DNA of 18,864 nt from Candidatus Atribacteria bacterium 4572_76 (lineage in GTDB: Bacteria; Atribacterota; Phoenicimicrobiia; Phoenicimicrobiales; Phoenicimicrobiaceae): contig NBMG01000027.1 in assembly GCA_002084865.1 (NCBI GenBank), positions 1 to 18,864 on the forward strand. The letters are read 5' to 3'. Every line of letters begins with the position of its first letter. Positions within the stretch are counted from its first letter, which is position 1. Shown here piece by piece: positions 1-7,987 of this stretch. A model generated the notes under the pieces. The model was not told the origin of the DNA and did not search any database. It saw only the letters and a list, made by a program, of their open reading frames with translations. Both the position numbers and the translations under genes were made by a program.

Positions 1-50
1 CAGGAGACAGAATATTATGAGCGGATAGCAGGATGAGTATATAGTGACAA

Positions 51-74
51 GGGCGTATTGCAATACGCCCCTAC
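51..74. repeat. perfect 20-bp palindrome with CCCCTAC flank
   Basis: Positions 51-60 and 61-70 are exact reverse complements, and the right arm runs on into CTAC. The same GCCCCTAC edge closes the hairpin at 11804-11825, whose stem sequence is different, so this looks like one family of palindromes with a fixed edge and a variable stem. It lies downstream of the TRAP permease gene and could fold at the 3' end of that transcript. No T-run follows on the minus strand, so I do not call it a terminator. Confidence 0.7.
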
Positions 75-90
75 TTTCTTTCTTTTTTTT

Positions 91-121
91 ACGAGATACG
101 ATTCACGAGATACGAGATACG
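91..121. repeat. heptamer tandem repeat (ACGAGAT type)
   Basis: Three ACGAGAT units and one ACGATTC unit stand in exact 7-bp steps at 91, 98, 105 and 112. The tract begins 13 bp beyond the stop codon of the TRAP permease. The same motif, in either orientation, recurs at 16447-16477, 16618-16641 and 16703-16730. Confidence 0.8.
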
Positions 122-134
122 CTTTTTATTTTTG

Positions 135-2144
135 CTATTCTTCCAAAACTACTACTTTTTGTTGTTTAAACAAAATCTGAGATACTAAAGTGATCCCTAT
201 TAAAGCAAGTCCTGCTAAATTTATTATATAGCTTGCCGGGACTATCATAAAAGAACCTGCTAAGAGCATCATTCTTTCATAAAATTTAGTCTCCCTAATC
301 AAGTAACCCTGCATACCTCCGGCTATTCCAATCGACATTGCTGTAGCTAATAATAAGAAGAACCCTAATTTAGCTAAATTCAAATCCGGAGTAAAATTCC
401 AGGAAATTAGCTCAGGGTGAAATATAAACATAAAAGGTAATGTATATCCCGGAATAGCTAATTTAGTAGATTCTATTCCCACTTTCATCGCCGGAGCTCT
501 GGCTATCGCTGCTCCGGCAAATACTGCCAGCATTACCGGGGGAGTAATATCTGCTAATATACCGTAATAAAAAACGAACATGTGAGGCAGGATAAGATGA
601 GTATTTTCAGCCATTAATCTGATTAAAGCAGGGGCAATCAAAGTAGCCATTATAATGTAGTTAGCAGTAGTAGGTATGCCCATTCCCAAAACCAAAGAAG
701 CTAAAGAAGCCAGGATTAAGGCGATAGGTAAAATCCCCCGCGAAACTTCGAACACGATTCCGGTAAATTTTAGTCCTAATCCGGACATAGTAGTAATTCC
801 TACAATTATTCCTGCCGCTGCGCAAGCTACCGCTACCGTAGTAGCAGAAAGGCCCGCTTCGGTTATAGCTTCTAAAAATTTCTTCGGGGTTAATCTGGTC
901 TTTTTACTAAACATGCTCACTATAACCAATACTACAATACTAAGCACCACTGATTTTTGTGGGGAATAACCCTGGACCAATAAATATATTAAAGCAAAGA
1001 TAGGAGCTAATAAAATCCATCCCGTTTTTAAAGTTGTAAATAGATTAGGTAACCGTTCTCTGGAAAGGCCGCGTAAACCGATTTTTGCTGCTTTAAGATC
1101 TACGGCCATGAATAAGGCAAAATAATAAAATAAAGCAGGAAAAATTGCCGCTTTAGCAATTTCAATATAAGGAACCCCTAAAAATTCAGCCATAATAAAG
1201 GCAGCAGCCCCCATAATAGGCGGCATTATCTGTCCACCAGTGGAGGCAACCGGTTCTACTGCTCCGGCAAAGACCGAACTATAACCTACACTCTTCATCA
1301 GAGGTATAGTAAAACTACCGGTAGTAACCGTATTAGCGGTAGAACTGCCTGATACAGTCCCCATCATACCGCTGGAAACTACTGCCGCTTTAGCCGGCCC
1401 GCCTCTGGTGTATCCGGTTAAGGCAGTTGCAAAATCAATAAAAAACTTACCTGCCCCGGTCTTATTTAATATCGCTCCAAATAAAATAAAAAGATAGACA
1501 AAACTCGCCGAAACACCTAAGGGAGTCCCGAATATTCCGGCATCTGTAAGGTAAAGATAATAGGCTACTCTTTTTACAGAAAAGGTTCCATGAGAGAATC
1601 TTCCCGGCATATAAGGTCCAAAGACTAAGGCGTATAAAAGAAAAAATGCTGCCACTAACATTAAAGGAAGTCCCACCGCTCTTCGGGTTGCTTCCAAAGT
1701 AAGTAAGACCAAAACAACCCCTAAAAAAACATCCATGGGATTTGCAGCACCCGCCCGCCAGACCAACTCTTTGTAATTAGTAAGTATGTAATAGCATAAA
1801 ATTATAGAGATTCCAATAAATAGCAAATCGTAAAATTGTATTTTATCTCTGGGAGTTTTTTTGCTACGGGCAAAAAGGCTAAAGGTTAAAGTTAAGATAA
1901 ACATAAAATGGATAGAACGTTGGATTAAGCTAAAATATGCTCCAAACCATCCGGTATACATATGAAAAATAAATAATCCGATAGAGGCGATTATGATGGG
2001 AAGAGACCACAGGCCGGTTAAATCTCTTTTATTTTTGGTTTCAATCTCGTCGATTTCTTTTAGTATCTTTTCATCAACTACTTCTACAATATCGTTGTCT
2101 TTTTCTTTATTGCTGTGCAAATTATCTTTTTCCTTATTTGTCAT
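135..2144 (-). CDS. TRAP transporter fused permease (TAXI type)
   Basis: A 669-residue polytopic membrane protein matching the fused 4TM/12TM permeases of TAXI-type TRAP transporters. These use an ion gradient to import organic acids or amino acids delivered by a periplasmic binding protein. A charged, hydrophilic N-terminus of about 45 residues carries a duplicated NKEKDN and is followed by many hydrophobic helices. DctM-like signatures include GSSTANTV, EPVASTGGQIMPPIMG, LGMGIPTTANYI and ILADITPPV. The length is usual for the fused form. The start is supported by AGGAGG five bases upstream. Its first codons overlap the end of the TAXI gene by 11 bases, which implies translational coupling. 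The substrate cannot be read from the sequence. Confidence 0.93.
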   Translation of the reverse strand: MTNKEKDNLHSNKEKDNDIVEVVDEKILKEIDEIETKNKRDLTGLWSLPIIIASIGLFIFHMYTGWFGAYFSLIQRSIHFMFILTLTFSLFARSKKTPRDKIQFYDLLFIGISIILCYYILTNYKELVWRAGAANPMDVFLGVVLVLLTLEATRRAVGLPLMLVAAFFLLYALVFGPYMPGRFSHGTFSVKRVAYYLYLTDAGIFGTPLGVSASFVYLFILFGAILNKTGAGKFFIDFATALTGYTRGGPAKAAVVSSGMMGTVSGSSTANTVTTGSFTIPLMKSVGYSSVFAGAVEPVASTGGQIMPPIMGAAAFIMAEFLGVPYIEIAKAAIFPALFYYFALFMAVDLKAAKIGLRGLSRERLPNLFTTLKTGWILLAPIFALIYLLVQGYSPQKSVVLSIVVLVIVSMFSKKTRLTPKKFLEAITEAGLSATTVAVACAAAGIIVGITTMSGLGLKFTGIVFEVSRGILPIALILASLASLVLGMGIPTTANYIIMATLIAPALIRLMAENTHLILPHMFVFYYGILADITPPVMLAVFAGAAIARAPAMKVGIESTKLAIPGYTLPFMFIFHPELISWNFTPDLNLAKLGFFLLLATAMSIGIAGGMQGYLIRETKFYERMMLLAGSFMIVPASYIINLAGLALIGITLVSQILFKQQKVVVLEE

Positions 2145-3327
2145 TCCTGCCTCCTTCAGTGGCGATAATTATATCTATAGGGTCTCCTCTATTAACTAAA
2201 GAAGATAGAATAAATTCTCTCTCTTTATATCTTATCTTTTGCTCTACGGTAAAAGCCACCCGCAAAGGAAGTACTTTCATCTCTCTATTTACATTCACTA
2301 TTACCAATTTATCGGTAAATTTTATATCTTTAGAGGTATGGCATTCTTGTCCCACACCATACCAGGGATATTCCTCGGTAAGCAGACAAAATATTCCGTC
2401 TTCTCTTATTTCAAAAGTATCATATACCGGATTTAAATCTTTTGAATTGATAGGAATTAATTTCTTTGCTGAAGGATGAACATTGAATATATCTTCTGCA
2501 TTTTCAAATAGTGTTGATACTAATAAATATGCAGTATTTTCATCAATATCCCTATTTATAACTACATCATTTCCATCTTGAATAGCTACGACATCATAAT
2601 CTTGCCCTTTATAAGTATTAGCAGGTATTTTTCCTTCCTTGTAATAAGTATATTTGGAAGTTAATGCTTCAACAATGTCCTTATCCACTGATATGAAATA
2701 TACATCTCTTACTGCAGTAACTTCACTTACGGCAGAACCCGGAAGGGAAAAATTCCAAAATACCACATCAACATTCCTATCTTTTAAAGCCTGAGCTGCC
2801 TCAGGTTGAGAATAATAACTGATTCTCATATCATCATAAGTCAATCCGGCAGTTTCTATTATCAGTCGAGAGATAGTCTCACATCCACTTCCGGGCGCGC
2901 CTACTGAAACTTTCTTCCCTTTTAAATCTCTAATAGATTTAATATCAGGGTCTAATGTTAAAATATGTTGAGGTGCGGGATACATAGAAAATAGTCCCAA
3001 TATCGGTTCAGGTTTTCCCTTAAACGGTTCTACTTCTCCTTTATAAGCCTTAAAGGAAACACTGGACATTGCCATTCCAATTTGAATTTCGTTGCTGCCT
3101 ACTAATCGGCAATTTTCTACTGATGCTGCGGTTGATTCAGCGGTTACTTCAATTCCTTCTGCTTTCAATAATTTCGTCCAGAGATCGGCCATTGCCCCAC
3201 CTAAAGGATAGTAAGTTCCTCCCGGGCTGCCAGTTCCAAAAGTAATATGAGTAGCAGCTACACTAATTCCGGAAAACAAAAACATTAACAAACTGACTAT
3301 TAATATTATGCTTAAAGATTTTTTCAT
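2134..3327 (-). CDS. TAXI family TRAP solute-binding protein joined to a DUF1850-like tail
   Basis: Residues 1-25 form a signal peptide (basic start, hydrophobic core, SVAA). Residues 27 to about 295 are a TAXI-type binding protein, with the hallmark FGTGSPGGTYYPLGGAMADL near the start and VSVGAPGSGCE at 140-150. This part captures the substrate outside the membrane for the TRAP permease encoded next. From about residue 299 the sequence instead resembles DUF1850 (NPVYDTFEI, then NREMKVLPLRV at 347-357, and a C-terminal GDPIDIII). DUF1850 proteins are usually encoded separately beside TAXI/TRAP genes. Here the usual TAXI C-terminus and the usual DUF1850 N-terminus are both absent at the join near 2430-2440, so this looks like an in-frame fusion by deletion. 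The start is supported by GGAGG upstream of ATG. It is probably co-transcribed with the KamA-like gene. Confidence 0.85.
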   Translation of the reverse strand: MKKSLSIILIVSLLMFLFSGISVAATHITFGTGSPGGTYYPLGGAMADLWTKLLKAEGIEVTAESTAASVENCRLVGSNEIQIGMAMSSVSFKAYKGEVEPFKGKPEPILGLFSMYPAPQHILTLDPDIKSIRDLKGKKVSVGAPGSGCETISRLIIETAGLTYDDMRISYYSQPEAAQALKDRNVDVVFWNFSLPGSAVSEVTAVRDVYFISVDKDIVEALTSKYTYYKEGKIPANTYKGQDYDVVAIQDGNDVVINRDIDENTAYLLVSTLFENAEDIFNVHPSAKKLIPINSKDLNPVYDTFEIREDGIFCLLTEEYPWYGVGQECHTSKDIKFTDKLVIVNVNREMKVLPLRVAFTVEQKIRYKEREFILSSLVNRGDPIDIIIATEGGRNDK

Positions 3328-3424
3328 TTTGATACCTCCATTTTTTTATTTTTAAATTCACTGCTTCTGCTAACTAAAAATCTATTCTAAATTACGAACT
3401 TAACTCACTTGTAATCTTTTATAT

Positions 3425-3432
3425 CACCTCCT
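3425..3432 (-). promoter_or_regulatory. orphan Shine-Dalgarno-like sequence
   Basis: On the minus strand AGGAGGTGAT matches the complement of the canonical 16S rRNA 3' end. No ATG follows at a usable distance: the nearby GTG-AGT-TAA would encode two residues. It lies between the KamA-like gene and the TAXI gene, which has its own ribosome binding site further down. It may be a remnant of a lost gene, a leader element or chance. Confidence 0.35.
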
Positions 3433-3461
3433 ATAGTCAATTTTTCTTCTCGGGAGTTTAT

Positions 3462-5291
3462 TTAATAGTAGTACCAAATTGACTTGTATTCTTCGATATT
3501 TTCTCCTCTCTTCGCCAGTTCTTGAAGATATTTATAAATGGGAAGGTCTTTATAAACATAAGGTTCAACTAAAGCAATTCCCTTTTCCCAGGGATGCCAT
3601 AAGTAAATTCTTCTTCCTTCTTTATTTATTCCTATTAGCTCTCTGTCTTGTCCTGCTCTTACATGATTTTTGCCCAAACGAGGAACATTAAATACCGGTT
3701 CATCGGTCCGAAAAATACCAGGTATCAATCTTGCTTCTTCTTTTCTCTCTTGCCATAAGCGGGCTACTGGAACAAGATAATCCTTGTGCTCTTCTTTTCC
3801 TTTAGGGTAAAAAGTATAATAAGGATCTACTCCTGCCTTTTTCATCGCTATTCTTGTTGCTACATTCTGGAATCTTCTGCTGGTTTCCAAGGTATATACT
3901 AATTGATTATACACATATATGCCCTGTTTTCTAAATTTCATCACTGCTTCAGCCAATTCTGGGGTAACTTCGAATGAACTCTCAATATGTGTTACTATGC
4001 AAACATTTCTTTTTCCCGGTTCTATATAACTTCCAATCAATTTAGCCAATTTGTCGGTTATTCTCATAGGAATAGTTACCGGAGTTCTAGTGCCCCACCT
4101 GATGTTTATCACATGTTCCATCTGAGACAATCTATCCATAATGTACTTTATCAGATTATCACTTAAAGCAAAGGGATCTCCACCAGTAATCAATACATCT
4201 CTCATGGAAGTATTCTCAGCAAACCAATCTAAAGCTCTGTCTAACGATTCTTTAGTGTAGAAACCTTCAGTCATCATCGGACCGGTTATTTCCCAGTTTC
4301 TCTGACAATAGACGCAAATTTGAGGGCAAGTATCAATAGCTTTTAAAATAGAAATCATCGGATATCTTCGGGTAATTAACTCTTCAGGAGAGGTATCATG
4401 TTCACCCATAAAATCAAAGTAATATGATCTCTCTTTGCGATGTTCTTTCATTAAAGTTACATAATGCACGGGAGGAATTACCTGAGATCTTACCTGATAG
4501 TCATATTTTCTATCACTACTGGAAAAATCGAATAAAGAAAGATAGTAAGGTGTAATACCAAAGGGTATTTTATTTTCTATAGCAATTTCAATTGCTTCAA
4601 CATCCTCCTCAGTAAGAGGAATTAATTTTTTAAGATCTTCTATATCTTCTTTATCCTGGAATATATGTTTTAAATGCCAACGATAATCATCCCAATTATC
4701 CAAATTCGCGGCAAAATAATCTAATATTTTTTGGCGATTCTCTTCTCTTTCCTTAATCAGTTCATCATCACATCCGGAAGGATAACGGTCGATAAAATTA
4801 TGGACTTTTTCGTACAGTTTGTCTAAATAATTAGAACGAGATATCCCCGCTTCTCTCCCTTTGATCTTAGAAAAATTTACTATCTTAACCCCATCTTTTT
4901 CCAGTAATGGCCTTAGCCATCCCGAAGAAATATCTGCTTTTCCCTTCATTGCTTTAAAAAGGTGAATAAATTCTTCCAAAAAACCATCGTTTACTTCTTT
5001 AGTTATCTCTTGATTATCTTTAGCCAAACTCCACAAATATTTTAAAGTACTAAAACCAGCAATCTTCTCATTTCTAGGGGAAACAAGATTATTGAATACC
5101 TTCATCGCTTCTAAGGCAGTGGCGTATTCTAATTTGTGTAATTCTTCTTCTCCTTCTCTATATTTCCATTCCAAGTCTTTGGAAAGTGTAAAAAGTTTTT
5201 TTCTTGCCTCTTCTAAATTCTTACTTTCCTTTAATAATTTAAAAATCTCCGGATTCTCTCTCCATAGCTTTTCAATTAAACTCTTGCTCAT
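3462..5291 (-). CDS. long KamA-family radical SAM protein (aminomutase-like)
   Basis: A 609-residue protein from the ATG at 5291. The frame opens eight codons earlier at a TTG that has no ribosome binding site, whereas GGAAAGGGG precedes the ATG. The radical SAM cluster motif CPQICVYC gives C322, C326 and C329, which would hold a 4Fe-4S cluster and SAM. ITGGDP at 368-373 and PRLGKN, with K541, match the KamA pattern in which a lysine binds PLP. KamA proteins migrate an amino group between carbons 2 and 3 of lysine or glutamate. Classical enzymes have about 400-440 residues; this one has an extra N-terminal region of about 240, charged and probably helical, that I cannot assign. The substrate is unknown. 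It lies 89 bp downstream of an RpiR regulator and upstream of a transporter, suggesting amino-acid catabolism. Confidence 0.85.
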   Translation of the reverse strand: MSKSLIEKLWRENPEIFKLLKESKNLEEARKKLFTLSKDLEWKYREGEEELHKLEYATALEAMKVFNNLVSPRNEKIAGFSTLKYLWSLAKDNQEITKEVNDGFLEEFIHLFKAMKGKADISSGWLRPLLEKDGVKIVNFSKIKGREAGISRSNYLDKLYEKVHNFIDRYPSGCDDELIKEREENRQKILDYFAANLDNWDDYRWHLKHIFQDKEDIEDLKKLIPLTEEDVEAIEIAIENKIPFGITPYYLSLFDFSSSDRKYDYQVRSQVIPPVHYVTLMKEHRKERSYYFDFMGEHDTSPEELITRRYPMISILKAIDTCPQICVYCQRNWEITGPMMTEGFYTKESLDRALDWFAENTSMRDVLITGGDPFALSDNLIKYIMDRLSQMEHVINIRWGTRTPVTIPMRITDKLAKLIGSYIEPGKRNVCIVTHIESSFEVTPELAEAVMKFRKQGIYVYNQLVYTLETSRRFQNVATRIAMKKAGVDPYYTFYPKGKEEHKDYLVPVARLWQERKEEARLIPGIFRTDEPVFNVPRLGKNHVRAGQDRELIGINKEGRRIYLWHPWEKGIALVEPYVYKDLPIYKYLQELAKRGENIEEYKSIWYYY

Positions 5292-5380
5292 TTTATTTTC
5301 TTTTCCCCTTTCCAAAAAATAATTTATCTATAATGTGTATTTCTTCAATATTAAGTTAAAATAATTTTATAATATAAATC

Positions 5381-6253
5381 TTAATAAAATACCTTATATT
5401 TTTCCCAAATTTCTTCTAATTCAGATAAAGATTCTAAATTCTCCCTTCTTCTTCTTACTCCCACTGCGGTTACCAAAGCATTTATTAAGCTGAGAGGAGC
5501 GGTAAAAGAATCGATAAAAGAATTAAGACTACTTTCAGCAAATACGCTGATATCCGCTAGTTGAGCTAAAGGAGACATTATATTATCAGTAATAGCTGCG
5601 GTCTTTGCTCCCTTTTTCTTAGCATATTCCATAATTCTTACAGTTTGCAAAGTATATCGGGGGAAAGTAATACCTATTATCAGATCTTTTTCATTTATAT
5701 TAATCAATCTTTCAAAGAGATCACTAACCCCGAAAGTTATGGTGGTCACATTTTTTAAAATCAAATGGAGGGTATATCCCATAAAGTAAGCTAAGGAGGT
5801 AGCCGTTCTTAGGCCTACAATATATATATACTCTGCATTCAGCATCTCTTCTACTAATCTATTAAAAGATTCTCGTGAAATATTATCCATAGTTTTTTGG
5901 ATATTATTAATATCATTACGGAAAACTTCGTATAAAATACTTTCCCCGCTATTAGCCGCTTTTATAGATCTTTTTAGTCGGCTAACAGTGTTTAATTTAT
6001 TTTTGATTCTATTCTGTAAGTCTTTTTGTAAAGCAGGATAACCTTCGTATCCTAAAATATCAGCAAATCTCACAACAGTAGACTCACTAACCCCCACTAC
6101 TTTCCCTAAATTAGCGGCGGTAAAAAAAGCGGCTTTATCGGAATATTTCAATAAATAGGTAGCGATTATTTTTTGACTTTCACTAAATTTCTTAAAATTC
6201 TCTTTTATGCGCGAAGTTAAATCAACATAATTCTTCTCTTTTTCAAGATTCAA
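5381..6253 (-). CDS. MurR/RpiR family transcriptional regulator
   Basis: A full-length 290-residue regulator. Residues 1-80 form the RpiR helix-turn-helix domain (SESQKIIATYLL, then AANLGKVVGVSESTVVRFA). Residues about 110-270 form a SIS domain, which in this family senses phosphorylated sugars or related metabolites; YIYIVGLRTATSLAYFMGY is the first SIS strand and loop. The start codon is TTG, chosen because AGGGGG lies about seven bases upstream and no better-placed ATG exists. It precedes the KamA-like, TAXI and TRAP genes in the same direction and is the likely local regulator of that unit. The C-terminus carries RRRREN, an unusually basic patch. The ligand is unknown. Confidence 0.9.
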   Translation of the reverse strand: MNLEKEKNYVDLTSRIKENFKKFSESQKIIATYLLKYSDKAAFFTAANLGKVVGVSESTVVRFADILGYEGYPALQKDLQNRIKNKLNTVSRLKRSIKAANSGESILYEVFRNDINNIQKTMDNISRESFNRLVEEMLNAEYIYIVGLRTATSLAYFMGYTLHLILKNVTTITFGVSDLFERLININEKDLIIGITFPRYTLQTVRIMEYAKKKGAKTAAITDNIMSPLAQLADISVFAESSLNSFIDSFTAPLSLINALVTAVGVRRRRENLESLSELEEIWEKYKVFY

Positions 6254-6309
6254 TTTATATCCCCCTAAAATTCAATTATTAAATATTAAACAGTGATGAT
6301 AATGCAGGA

Positions 6310-6338
6310 ATTGCACCAATATAATATTTTAATGCAAT
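6310..6338. promoter_or_regulatory. possible operator upstream of the RpiR gene
   Basis: ATTGCA at 6310-6315 and TGCAAT at 6333-6338 form an inverted repeat with a 17-bp AT-rich spacer, about 60 bp before the start of the RpiR regulator. A further TGCAT-like half site lies at about 6302. The position would suit autoregulation, but the arms are short and the region is very AT-rich, so this is tentative. Confidence 0.3.
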
Positions 6339-6441
6339 TTTGCCATTTTTTATTTATTATACTACATAAATTCAAAAAATCCTTCTTTTTTTTAAAAAAT
6401 ATTTAATATTTTTTTTATTTCCTTAAAGTATATAGAAAAAC

Positions 6442-6476
6442 AGGGTTAGATATATTTTAAAAACATATCTAACCCT
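6442..6476 (-). terminator. intrinsic terminator after the cyclodeaminase gene
   Basis: GGGTTAGATAT (6443-6453) and ATATCTAACCC (6465-6475) form a perfect 11-bp stem, extended by one A-T pair, around an 11-base loop. On the minus strand the stem is followed by TGTTTTT, and on the plus strand by TTTGATTTTT, so it could work in both directions. It lies about 75 bp beyond the stop codon of the cyclodeaminase gene and separates it from the RpiR unit. Confidence 0.8.
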
Positions 6477-6550
6477 TTGATTTTTCTCTTATTCAACTTA
6501 AAAGCTCTATTTTTTTATTTTAGCGTATTTTTTCCTTTAAACAATTATTT

Positions 6551-7177
6551 TTATATTATTTTCTCCTCCACTATTTCCAGCACTTTTTCTTTTTGCCCTT
6601 TTTCTTTTAATAATATTTCTTTTATAGAAGAGGACAGTTCTGTTCTTACTTTTTCATCTTTTATCATTCTCAAATTTATCTTCACATTTAATATAGCACT
6701 CTCCAGTGCTGCCTCTGCCATTAAGACCGCGACTCCGGCATCACTTACTACATTAATATTGCCTTTTTCCGCAACTTCTTTAGAAAGATTCAGTATGTCC
6801 AGACATTTGTAAGCTACCCTAAGTGGGACTTTTGCTGCCTCAATTAGCGCTTCTTGTATCTTTTCTGCTCTTATTTTTTTTTCATCTTCGGTTTCCTTAG
6901 ACATCTTGTAAGTAGCCATAAAATTATTAAAAACTTTAACATCTTCTTCTATCAATTGACTTAATTCATAGCGTAATTTTTCCGAAGAGTTTATAATCTT
7001 CTTAATATCTTCTTCTACATCTTCATATTTCTTCTTGCCTACAGTTAAATTACCCACCATTGAAATTAGAGCTGCCCCCAGTGCACCGGCCAATGCCGCT
7101 ACACTCCCTCCGCCGGGAGTTGGTGAATTAGAAGCCAGTTCGCCTAAAAAATTACTGACCTTTTTATCGATTAACAT
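6551..7177 (-). CDS. fchA: cyclodeaminase / methenyltetrahydrofolate cyclohydrolase family protein
   Basis: A complete 208-residue member of the formiminotransferase-cyclodeaminase C-terminal family (FchA type). These all-helical proteins act on 5-formimino- or 5,10-methenyl-tetrahydrofolate in histidine or purine breakdown and one-carbon metabolism. The signature SPTPGGGSVAALAGALGAAL is at residues 18-37, and VVSDAGVAVLMAEAALE near 142 is the second conserved helix pair. The start is supported by AAGGAGAGG about seven bases upstream. A strong terminator follows the gene, and the repeat-rich gap upstream separates it from the PH-like gene, so it is probably a single-gene transcript. Deaminase and cyclohydrolase activity cannot be told apart here. 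Confidence 0.9.
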   Translation of the reverse strand: MLIDKKVSNFLGELASNSPTPGGGSVAALAGALGAALISMVGNLTVGKKKYEDVEEDIKKIINSSEKLRYELSQLIEEDVKVFNNFMATYKMSKETEDEKKIRAEKIQEALIEAAKVPLRVAYKCLDILNLSKEVAEKGNINVVSDAGVAVLMAEAALESAILNVKINLRMIKDEKVRTELSSSIKEILLKEKGQKEKVLEIVEEKII

Positions 7178-7275
7178 AGATATCCTCTCCTTGGTTTATT
7201 TTAATACCATTTTTACTGAAAAATATTATATATTATTTAGTAAAACTTAAAATTAAAAGCGAAAAATATTTAGAA

Positions 7276-7317
7276 CAGTAATAGGTAATATACAATAAGT
7301 AACAGGTTACTAACTGC
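7276..7317. repeat. heptamer tandem repeat (AGGTAAT type)
   Basis: Six consecutive 7-bp units starting at 7276: CAGTAAT, AGGTAAT, then ATACAAT-like, AAGTAAC and AGGTTAC variants. The central TAA/TTA keeps its position in each unit. The motif is unrelated in sequence to the CGAGATA type, but the period is the same. Confidence 0.7.
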
Positions 7318-7396
7318 AAGCTAAAAAAGGGTATATAATATTCTACGAGAAACTAAAAACCATATTTCAAAACTTTTTTCAACTTCTTTCTTCTTT

Positions 7397-7500
7397 AATT
7401 TATGCTAAATGCTATAATATTCTAGCTCCTAAATTCTGGACTCTGTCTTCTATTTTCTTTACTATATGCTATATACGAAATGCGCTATGCGATATACGCT
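7397..7500. repeat. mosaic of degenerate heptamers
   Basis: About 15 heptamers in one register. Neighbouring units resemble each other pairwise: GCTAAAT with GCTATAA (7404, 7411), AATTCTG with GACTCTG (7432, 7439), TACTATA with TGCTATA (7460, 7467), TGCGCTA with TGCGATA (7481, 7488). The tract ends exactly at the stop codon of the PH-like gene (TAA complement at 7501-7503). Confidence 0.65.
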
Positions 7501-7893
7501 TTATTTTATTAATTCAGGGTTTTCGTTTTTTATATATTCTATTAATTTATTTAAATCGACGTTATCAACTAATACTTTTCTGCCCTTCCATCCCCTCATA
7601 AAATACACTAAAGATTTCTCTGTGCCCTCTTGAATAGTCACAGAGTCCATTTCTTTAAAATTAAGTCTATCTTTTCTTTTTATTAAAAACAAAGTTGTAG
7701 TATTTATCAATATTCCTTTCTCATCAATAATTATTTCGGTTTTATTAGACACAACTAATATAAAGAAAAATCCCAAAACCAATAAAATGGTTTGATGGCT
7801 GATAACTCCCCATATTATTATAATAATTCCCACCGCTAAAGAAGAATATTCCAACCATTTCTTGGTTTCTTTAGGATTATAAGTTTTAATCAT
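7501..7893 (-). CDS. small membrane protein with a PH-like domain
   Basis: A 130-residue protein of unknown function. Two hydrophobic segments (about residues 15-31 and 33-49) form a hairpin. They are followed by a soluble beta-rich part (NKTEIIIDEKGILINTTT, RLNFKEMDSVTI) and a terminal amphipathic helix (DLNKLIEYIKNENPELIK), an arrangement typical of bacterial PH-like (YdbT/YcxB-like) membrane proteins. The start has AAAGGAGAGG just upstream. It lies about 95 bp downstream of prfB in the same direction. Reasonable alternatives are any small two-TM protein with a beta domain; no function is inferred. Confidence 0.75.
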   Translation of the reverse strand: MIKTYNPKETKKWLEYSSLAVGIIIIIWGVISHQTILLVLGFFFILVVSNKTEIIIDEKGILINTTTLFLIKRKDRLNFKEMDSVTIQEGTEKSLVYFMRGWKGRKVLVDNVDLNKLIEYIKNENPELIK

Positions 7894-7926
7894 TTCCCTC
7901 TCCTTTAAGCAAAATCATATAACCAT

Positions 7927-7965
7927 TAGCCAATTGACCAATTAACTTAGGTAGCTAATTGGCTA
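7927..7965. repeat. inverted repeat between prfB and the PH-like gene
   Basis: TAGCCAATT at 7927-7935 is exactly inverted as AATTGGCTA at 7957-7965. The interior repeats CCAATT at a 7-bp step, in line with the heptamer tracts elsewhere. No T-run follows on the minus strand, so it is probably a repeat and not an efficient terminator. Confidence 0.55.
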
Positions 7966-7987
7966 TTTCCCACCTATAAGTATATTT

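Larger units (their letters stand above)
7178..7500. other. intergenic region made largely of heptamer-type repeats
   Basis: No ORF with a plausible start and no tRNA-like structure was found. The part nearest the cyclodeaminase gene (7178-7260) is plain AT-rich sequence and probably holds its promoter, though I see no clear -35/-10 pair. The rest is taken up by the two heptamer tracts listed separately. Confidence 0.6.

Noticed and set aside
91..121. CRISPR array
   Set aside because: Units are 7 bp and adjacent, without spacers, and no cas gene is present.
676..969. Plus-strand ORFs across the window (for example 676-969, 6477-6812, 9176-9484)
   Set aside because: All lie antisense to well-supported genes, have low-complexity serine/phenylalanine-rich or repetitive products and lack ribosome binding sites.
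5292..5315. Upstream TTG start of the KamA-like gene
   Set aside because: No ribosome binding site before it, whereas GGAAAGGGG lies between it and the ATG at 5291.
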